A stretch of DNA of 10,936 nucleotides, from assembly GCA_031282945.1 (NCBI GenBank), contig JAITCX010000031.1:1-10936 (forward strand). The letters are read 5' to 3'. The position numbers and the translations under genes are program-made. Under the pieces are notes generated by a model. It ran no database searches. It saw only the letters and a program-made list of their open reading frames with translations, and was not told the DNA's origin. Shown one piece after another: positions 5,365 to 10,936 of the stretch (its first letter is position 1; each line of letters begins with the position of its first letter). This stretch comes from Elusimicrobiota bacterium. Lineage in GTDB: Bacteria > Elusimicrobiota > Endomicrobiia > Endomicrobiales > Endomicrobiaceae.

Positions 5365-8300
5365 ATGCCCCAAAAAACACAAGCGCAAATAATTTCAGTT
5401 TTGGCATCCGCTGGATCAGGCAAAACATATAGTCTTGCAAAAAAATATATAGAACTTTTATTTGATAAAAACTTAACCTTAAAAAATATTATCGCAACCA
5501 CTTTTGCAAAAAAGGCGGCTCTTGAGATGCGCTATCGCATTATTGAATATCTCAAAACGGCCGCTTTATCTATGGACGCAAAAGATGTTTTTGAAAATAT
5601 TCCTTTAACCAAAAAAGAATTATCCCAAAAAAGCAATCAAATCCTTGCAGATATTTTTGACAATTATGACGATTTTGCAGTTTCTACAATAGACAGTTTT
5701 AAAAACAGACTTTTAAGAGCTTGCGCAATAAACTTAAATCTCTCTCCTGATTTTCAAATAGATGAAAGCTCTTCTCAATATTTGCAATTTGCATTGGACA
5801 GTTGTCTTAGAAAATCTTTAAAAAACAATAAACTAAAAAATTTATTTGATAAATATTTAAAACAGTATTTGCAAAATGAAAGTTCTCATTGGTTTATTAC
5901 GAGTGATATATATGCCAAAATAGCAGATTTTTTTAATGGGGTATCAAATGCTTCATCTGATATAGAATCTAATATTTCAGATGATTATGTAGAAAAATTT
6001 TATAGTTTAGCTAAAGATATAGAAAAAAATTTTATAAGTTTATTTAACATAATAAATGAAGAAAAACTAAATGTCAATAAGAACATTATTAAATATTTGG
6101 AAAAAATAGAGGGTAATAAAAAAACTGTTTCTAATGATGAAGTTTCAGTATATTTTAATGTAAAACACAATAAATTATCCTATAATAAAAATTCTGCTGA
6201 GAGCGAAGCCGCCAATAATTTATTTTTAGAAATTACTCATAAACTTGAGAATTTATACAATTTTAAAAGCGAAAGATTTTATGATTATTATATTGCTTTA
6301 TATTTAGAAGTTTATGAACAATTGCAGGAATATACAAATAGAGAAAAAATAATTTTACTCAGCGAAATAAATAAAAAAACATATAATTTATTTTCTAAGC
6401 CAGAAAGTATTCCTGAGGCATATTTAAGAATGTCTGCAAAATATAAATGTTTTTTGATGGATGAATTTCAAGATACAAGCCAAGTGCAGTGGACAGGAAT
6501 AAAAAGGCTTATTGAAGAAAGTTTATCCTCTAGTCCGGACGGAATGTTTTTTTGTGTGGGAGATGCAAAGCAGGCAATTTTTGAATTCAGAGGCGGGCAG
6601 GCGGATATTTTCTTAAATATAGACAATGAATTTACGACTCCAGTAGAACATAAAACCCTTTCTTCAAATTATAGAAGCCATAAAACAATTGTAGAGTTTA
6701 ATAATGAAAGATTTTCTATGGAAAATTTAGAAAGAATTTTAAGTGGAAATGATGATTACAATAACGAAGCATTCTTTAAGGTTATAAGATCTTATGAAAA
6801 TTTGCATCAAAATTTTTCACCTAAAAAAGATAAAGGTTATGTAGAAGTTAAAACTATTTCAGAAGATAAATTGCAAGAAGAGTTTTTAAATTATACGAAA
6901 GATTTAATAGAGCGTTTCGGTCTTGAAAATATTACAGTTTTATGTAGAACTTCTGCAGAGGTAAATAAAATTACAAATTGGCTTATGCAGGAAGGAATTC
7001 CTTTCCAAACCAGACAATCTTTAGACATAACAAAAAATCCAATTATATTGCAATTGATTTCCTTTCTACGTTTTATTTTAAATCCTATGGACAATTTGGC
7101 TTTTGCTTCAATTGTTTTGGGCGATATATTTTTAAAAAAAACAGAACTTAATTTTGAATGCATGCAGGCATTTTTATTTGAATATAAATCAAAAAAGACA
7201 GCATTATATAGACAATTTCAAAGAAATTATTTTCCTATTTGGCAGGAATATTTTGAAGAGTTTTTTAAGAAAGCTGGGCTTATTCCAATTTATGAACTTT
7301 GCATATCTATACTTGCAAAATTTTCTGTTTTAGAAGATTTTGCAGCCGATAAAGTTTTTATTTTAAGATTTTTAGAATTTATAAAAGAATTTGAAAAAGA
7401 TAAATCTGGATTGGCAAATTTTATTGAATATTTAAATTCATTGCTCAATCCAAAACAAGATAAACCAGTAAGCGATAAATTATTATTTTTAAAAACTTCT
7501 ATTCAAAAATCTATAAAAATTATGACAATGCATACAGCGAAAGGGCTGCAGTTTCCTGTTGTAATTATTCCCTTTGGGAAATTTAAAGTTGGCGCTAACG
7601 CCAATCCAATTTTTATAGATAAACCAAAATTTCATCCAATTTATATGACAACAAAAATTTATCCATTTTCTGAAAAGCTCACTGAAACTCATCAAAAATT
7701 ACAAGCGCGAAGTTTTATATCTGAATTAAATGTTTTATATGTGGCAAGCACAAGGGCAAAATGCGAAATGTATATTTTTATTCCATATGATGCCGATGAA
7801 TTGTCAAGTAAAGAACATGGAAAATCAAATTTAGCTGTGTCGCTATTTGGGTTAGATGAAATAAGAGGGGTAAAAGGCTCAAAGGAACAATATAAAGATG
7901 AAATAAAAGAAGAAAAAAAAGAAGCCAGTTTTAAAGATGAAATAGAATTAAATTATAAAAATATTACAGCAAGTTCTAGAAGTATTGGGCAAAATGATTT
8001 AATGATGTGCGCTAGCCAAAAAGAAGGAATAATAATTCATTTTATTTTGTCAAAGATAATAACTTTGAAAGACAGAGATGACAATCATGAAATTAATTTT
8101 GCCATAGAACAGGCAGTAAAAAATTTCCATGATTTGCCAAATATAAAAGAATTAAAAGAAAAAGTTTTAAACTTTATTTTAAGCCCTCAAATTAAACCGT
8201 TTTTTTATTTTGCTCCTGAAAATGTTTTCAATGAAAAAGAAATTGTAACAGCATATGGAGAAACATTAAGAGTAGATAAAATTGTTTTTGGTGAGAATTT

Positions 8301-8457
8301 TGTAAATGTTTTAGACTTTAAAAGTTCTAATATAAAAGAAAAGGAAAATATAGAACAAGTAAAAAACTATATGCAGCAATTAAAACAAATATATCCTAAA
8401 AAACAAGTGAACGGTTTTATAGCTGATATAAATGCAAAGAAGGTAATAAACATATGA
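5365..8457 (+). CDS. addA: AddA-type UvrD/RecB-like helicase with C-terminal nuclease domain
   Basis: A 1030-residue superfamily 1A helicase fused to a RecB-family nuclease; with its partner it would unwind and resect double-strand breaks for recombination. Helicase motifs: Walker A ASAGSGKT (14-21), motif Ia ATTFAKKAALEM (44-55), TIDSF (108-112), motif II MDEFQDT (365-371), motif III GDAKQAIFEFRGG (399-411), motif IV NYRSH (435-439), motif V MTMHTAKGLQFP (720-731) and motif VI LYVASTRAK (791-799). The nuclease shows G888..H892, D971 in LRVDKI, and D984/K986 in VLDFKSS, so its active site appears intact. It is somewhat short for AddA, and the 1B-like region (about residues 165-345) is rich in Asn and Lys. 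ATG lies one base after the smpB stop, with AGAGGA just upstream. Its stop overlaps the next start (ATGA). RecB is the alternative name, but the PD-(D/E)XK partner downstream favours AddA. Confidence 0.9.
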   Translation: MPQKTQAQIISVLASAGSGKTYSLAKKYIELLFDKNLTLKNIIATTFAKKAALEMRYRIIEYLKTAALSMDAKDVFENIPLTKKELSQKSNQILADIFDNYDDFAVSTIDSFKNRLLRACAINLNLSPDFQIDESSSQYLQFALDSCLRKSLKNNKLKNLFDKYLKQYLQNESSHWFITSDIYAKIADFFNGVSNASSDIESNISDDYVEKFYSLAKDIEKNFISLFNIINEEKLNVNKNIIKYLEKIEGNKKTVSNDEVSVYFNVKHNKLSYNKNSAESEAANNLFLEITHKLENLYNFKSERFYDYYIALYLEVYEQLQEYTNREKIILLSEINKKTYNLFSKPESIPEAYLRMSAKYKCFLMDEFQDTSQVQWTGIKRLIEESLSSSPDGMFFCVGDAKQAIFEFRGGQADIFLNIDNEFTTPVEHKTLSSNYRSHKTIVEFNNERFSMENLERILSGNDDYNNEAFFKVIRSYENLHQNFSPKKDKGYVEVKTISEDKLQEEFLNYTKDLIERFGLENITVLCRTSAEVNKITNWLMQEGIPFQTRQSLDITKNPIILQLISFLRFILNPMDNLAFASIVLGDIFLKKTELNFECMQAFLFEYKSKKTALYRQFQRNYFPIWQEYFEEFFKKAGLIPIYELCISILAKFSVLEDFAADKVFILRFLEFIKEFEKDKSGLANFIEYLNSLLNPKQDKPVSDKLLFLKTSIQKSIKIMTMHTAKGLQFPVVIIPFGKFKVGANANPIFIDKPKFHPIYMTTKIYPFSEKLTETHQKLQARSFISELNVLYVASTRAKCEMYIFIPYDADELSSKEHGKSNLAVSLFGLDEIRGVKGSKEQYKDEIKEEKKEASFKDEIELNYKNITASSRSIGQNDLMMCASQKEGIIIHFILSKIITLKDRDDNHEINFAIEQAVKNFHDLPNIKELKEKVLNFILSPQIKPFFYFAPENVFNEKEIVTAYGETLRVDKIVFGENFVNVLDFKSSNIKEKENIEQVKNYMQQLKQIYPKKQVNGFIADINAKKVINI

Positions 8458-10936
8458 GCGGAATAATCAATATATCGGCAAGTCAAAACGCTATAGATTT
8501 TTGCGCCAAATATTTATTTGAGGCAAAGGGAAAGATTTGCTGTATAAGCGGCGGCCGCAGACCGTCTTTTTTCATAAAGAAAAAATTGGCGGCTTTACAT
8601 AAAAAATCTTTTTATCCTCCAGATTTTTTTACAAATCCTCTTTATATCCAAAAAGTCTTTTTTGAAAAATCTAATATATCTCAAATTTCAAATTTACAAG
8701 CGGAATTTATTTTATACGAAATAATCAAAACGCTAGACAAAGATAAACAAATTATAAAAGAAAACACTACTTTTGCAAAAGGGTTGGGATGGGTTAGAGA
8801 AGTTCGAAATTTCATAGAAGAATTAGATTTAGAAGATGTAGGTGAAAAATCTTTATTAAACATAAAAGCTAATGCAGACATAAAATACGATGTGCCGCAA
8901 GAAATAAATAATTTGCTTATAAAAACAAATGAGATCAGGCATTCTTTTCATGATTTTTTAGAAAAAAACAATTTGGCAACCAATAGTTTTGCATTTTTAA
9001 AATGCAAAGATAAAACCGTGCGAGAATTGAGTTTAGATTATGATGAAATTATTTTGCTGGCGCCTTTTTATATGTATAAAACAGAAATAGAAATTTTTAA
9101 AAAGCTGATGGATGCAAAAAAACTTACAATCATTATATCGGGAAATCCAAATGAGTATTTGGCTTTAAGAAAAATATATGAGAATTTTAATCAGCCTATT
9201 GCGCAAATGCCGAAAGAGGAAATAAAAAAAGATTTTAATATTTATTCTGCTTATGATGATCAAAGTCAAGCGGTATTGGTAAAAAATTTAATAGCAAAAA
9301 ACGAATTATTAAATGATCAATTGGATGAAACGCTTATCGTTACGCCGGATGAAAATATAGTTATGCCCTTGATTGCAGAGCTTACTTCTATTACAGATAA
9401 TTTTAATGTTTCATTGGGCTATCCCATACATATCACAGCTATTTTTTCCATTTTAGAAAGTATTTTTGCGAGTCTTATTTCTAAAAGACAAAAAGCTTAT
9501 TATGTAAGAGATATTATGAAGGTTTTAACAAATCCTTTTGTAAAAAATATGCGTTTTTTGGGAGATGAACCTATATCAAGAATTATTGCGCATAAAATAC
9601 AAGATGCTTTTGGCAGTAATTCTCAAAGCCAAATATCTGGAAAACTTTTTGTGGAATTGCAGGAAATGATCTCTGATAAAGATTTAATAGACGAAATCTC
9701 TAAAACGGTTAAAGCGGCAAAACAAAATTTAGACAAGGATCAATGCCAAAAAGTATTAGAAGAGATTTTCAATGTGTTTTTTGCTGATTGGCAAAATATT
9801 GAAACGCTTGCGCAACTGTGCGATTGCGCAGTAAATTTTATAGAAAAAATTTTGCGCTTAAGTATTGTCGGCAGACATTCTTTAAATGCTTTGGCATGTC
9901 AGGCGATACTTGATTATGCTAAGGAAATTAAAAACTTTAAAATTTTAAGCAATCAAAAATTTTTACAAGAGGATTTGTTAAATATTTTTTTGGAAGGTAT
10001 AAAAGATAAAAGACTGCACACTTTTGGTTCTCCGTTTGAGGGTTTGCAGGTTTTAGGGCTTTTGGAATCCAGAAATTTAAGTTTTAAAAATATTTATATA
10101 CTTTCCATGACAGAATCTAATATTCCTAAAATATCAAAAGATCAAAGTTTTATTCCCGCTGAAATTATGCAGGCATTAGGAATTTCAAGAATAGAAGCAG
10201 ATTTTGAAATTCAAAAATATATGTTTGAAAGACTTATTGCCGGCGCTAAAAATATAAATTTAATTTATCCTGAAAATGAAGATGAACCTAAGAGCAGATT
10301 CTTAGAAAAAATTATTTGGCAAAAACAACTTGAGGCACAAAAGTTAGACTCTGTGCAAATAAAAAGATTTGATCTTGCAATAAATCCATCAACTTTTAAT
10401 GCAGAAAAGAAAAAATATAAAAAGACTAAAGAAATAAAAGATTTCTTAAAAGGCTTAAATTATTCTCATAGTTCTATAGCCTCATATTTAGATTGTAGAT
10501 TAAAATTTTATTTCTCATATGTTTTAGGTCTTAAAGAGCAAGAAATGCCGGGAGAAGAATTTGGACTTCCTGCGCTTGGTACATTTTTACATGACTATTT
10601 AAAAGATATGTTTTGTAAAGGAACAAAGAAACAAGAAATTTTAAGCGATGCTTTTAAAGATAAATATTCCTCTGAATTAAATAAACGATTTAATTCTTTT
10701 GAAGCGCTGGCGGCGAGAGAAGATGCTTTTTTAATGAAAGAATTAATTAAATATAAAATGGAAAGTTTTTTAAACACGCAAAGAGATAGAGATTTCGTAG
10801 AAGTATTTGATTGCGAACAAAGTTTTGCCGCAAATATTTCTGCTAAAACAGGGGTTTATAAGATTAAATGTAAAATAGATAGAATTGATATAGACGAAAA
10901 AGGCAGCTTTATTTTAATTGATTATAAATCAGGTAA
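8454..10936 (+). CDS. addB: AddB-type helicase-like/PD-(D/E)XK nuclease subunit (3' end outside window)
   Basis: 827 codons are visible and the frame is open to the right edge. No Walker A motif is seen; the corresponding N-terminal stretch reads ISGGRRPSFF, as in AddB proteins of the alphaproteobacterial/Bacteroidetes kind with an inactive motor. Recognisable family segments are NVSLGYP (318-324), EGLQVLGLLESRNL (529-542) followed by NIYILSMTESNIPK, and the nuclease domain: YLDCRLKFYF (678-687), GTFLHDYL (709-716), KIDRID with D809, and LIDYKSG with D823 and K825. Histidine, both aspartates and lysine suggest an active nuclease. I see no clear set of Fe-S cysteines like those of Bacillus AddB; the last would be beyond the window. 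ATG overlaps the addA stop by 4 nt, with AAGG about 10 nt upstream, so the two subunits are coupled in translation. Confidence 0.85.
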   Translation, partial: MSGIINISASQNAIDFCAKYLFEAKGKICCISGGRRPSFFIKKKLAALHKKSFYPPDFFTNPLYIQKVFFEKSNISQISNLQAEFILYEIIKTLDKDKQIIKENTTFAKGLGWVREVRNFIEELDLEDVGEKSLLNIKANADIKYDVPQEINNLLIKTNEIRHSFHDFLEKNNLATNSFAFLKCKDKTVRELSLDYDEIILLAPFYMYKTEIEIFKKLMDAKKLTIIISGNPNEYLALRKIYENFNQPIAQMPKEEIKKDFNIYSAYDDQSQAVLVKNLIAKNELLNDQLDETLIVTPDENIVMPLIAELTSITDNFNVSLGYPIHITAIFSILESIFASLISKRQKAYYVRDIMKVLTNPFVKNMRFLGDEPISRIIAHKIQDAFGSNSQSQISGKLFVELQEMISDKDLIDEISKTVKAAKQNLDKDQCQKVLEEIFNVFFADWQNIETLAQLCDCAVNFIEKILRLSIVGRHSLNALACQAILDYAKEIKNFKILSNQKFLQEDLLNIFLEGIKDKRLHTFGSPFEGLQVLGLLESRNLSFKNIYILSMTESNIPKISKDQSFIPAEIMQALGISRIEADFEIQKYMFERLIAGAKNINLIYPENEDEPKSRFLEKIIWQKQLEAQKLDSVQIKRFDLAINPSTFNAEKKKYKKTKEIKDFLKGLNYSHSSIASYLDCRLKFYFSYVLGLKEQEMPGEEFGLPALGTFLHDYLKDMFCKGTKKQEILSDAFKDKYSSELNKRFNSFEALAAREDAFLMKELIKYKMESFLNTQRDRDFVEVFDCEQSFAANISAKTGVYKIKCKIDRIDIDEKGSFILIDYKSG

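Overview
The window is a compact, AT-rich bacterial stretch in which every recognisable gene lies on the + strand. Strong Shine-Dalgarno sites of the AAGGAG/GGAGG type, 1-14 nt gene overlaps and the standard genetic code (TGA, TAG and TAA all used as stops) mark it as a bacterial chromosome. A predicted exported protein and a membrane-anchored TPR protein suggest an organism with an envelope compartment. The overall look (low GC, Lys/Ala-rich histone-like protein, Bacteroidetes-style AddB) would fit Elusimicrobiota or a similar Gram-negative lineage, but this is a weak guess from style and not a placement. I see no IS element, phage gene, CRISPR array, tRNA or rRNA.

Layout. (1) 1-419 is the 3' end of argS (arginyl-tRNA synthetase, anticodon-binding domain). 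(2) A 183-nt gap leads to a four-gene overlapping or abutting cluster, 603-4146: a beta-CASP metallo-beta-lactamase nuclease that carries an N-terminal signal peptide; a single-pass membrane protein with about eight TPRs; a Trp-rich small membrane protein; and a DEDDh (DnaQ-type) 3'-5' exonuclease whose start codon is followed at once by a run of ten A. (3) 4223-4675 encodes a histone H1-like protein: two copies of a short YLY-x-L-x-GD-x-x-R module followed by a Lys/Ala/Pro/Val tail, with an internal RBS and ATG that could produce the tail alone. (4) A 202-nt intergenic region holds alternative GC-rich hairpins and a long AT-rich hairpin, probably a terminator. (5) 4878-10936 is a second tightly packed operon: smpB, an AddA-type helicase-nuclease beginning 1 nt after smpB, and an AddB-type nuclease overlapping addA by 4 nt and running off the right edge.

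How the genes fit together. The smpB-addA-addB block combines ribosome rescue with double-strand-break processing; the AddA and AddB homologues should form one helicase-nuclease complex. The 603-4146 block is less conventional. If the signal peptide and the positive-inside rule are right, the beta-CASP domain and the TPR array both sit outside the cytoplasmic membrane and are made from overlapping genes, which suggests an envelope-located nucleic-acid-processing assembly. That, together with the duplicated-module histone-like protein, is the most unusual material here. I do not see a clear-cut novel defence or mobile system.
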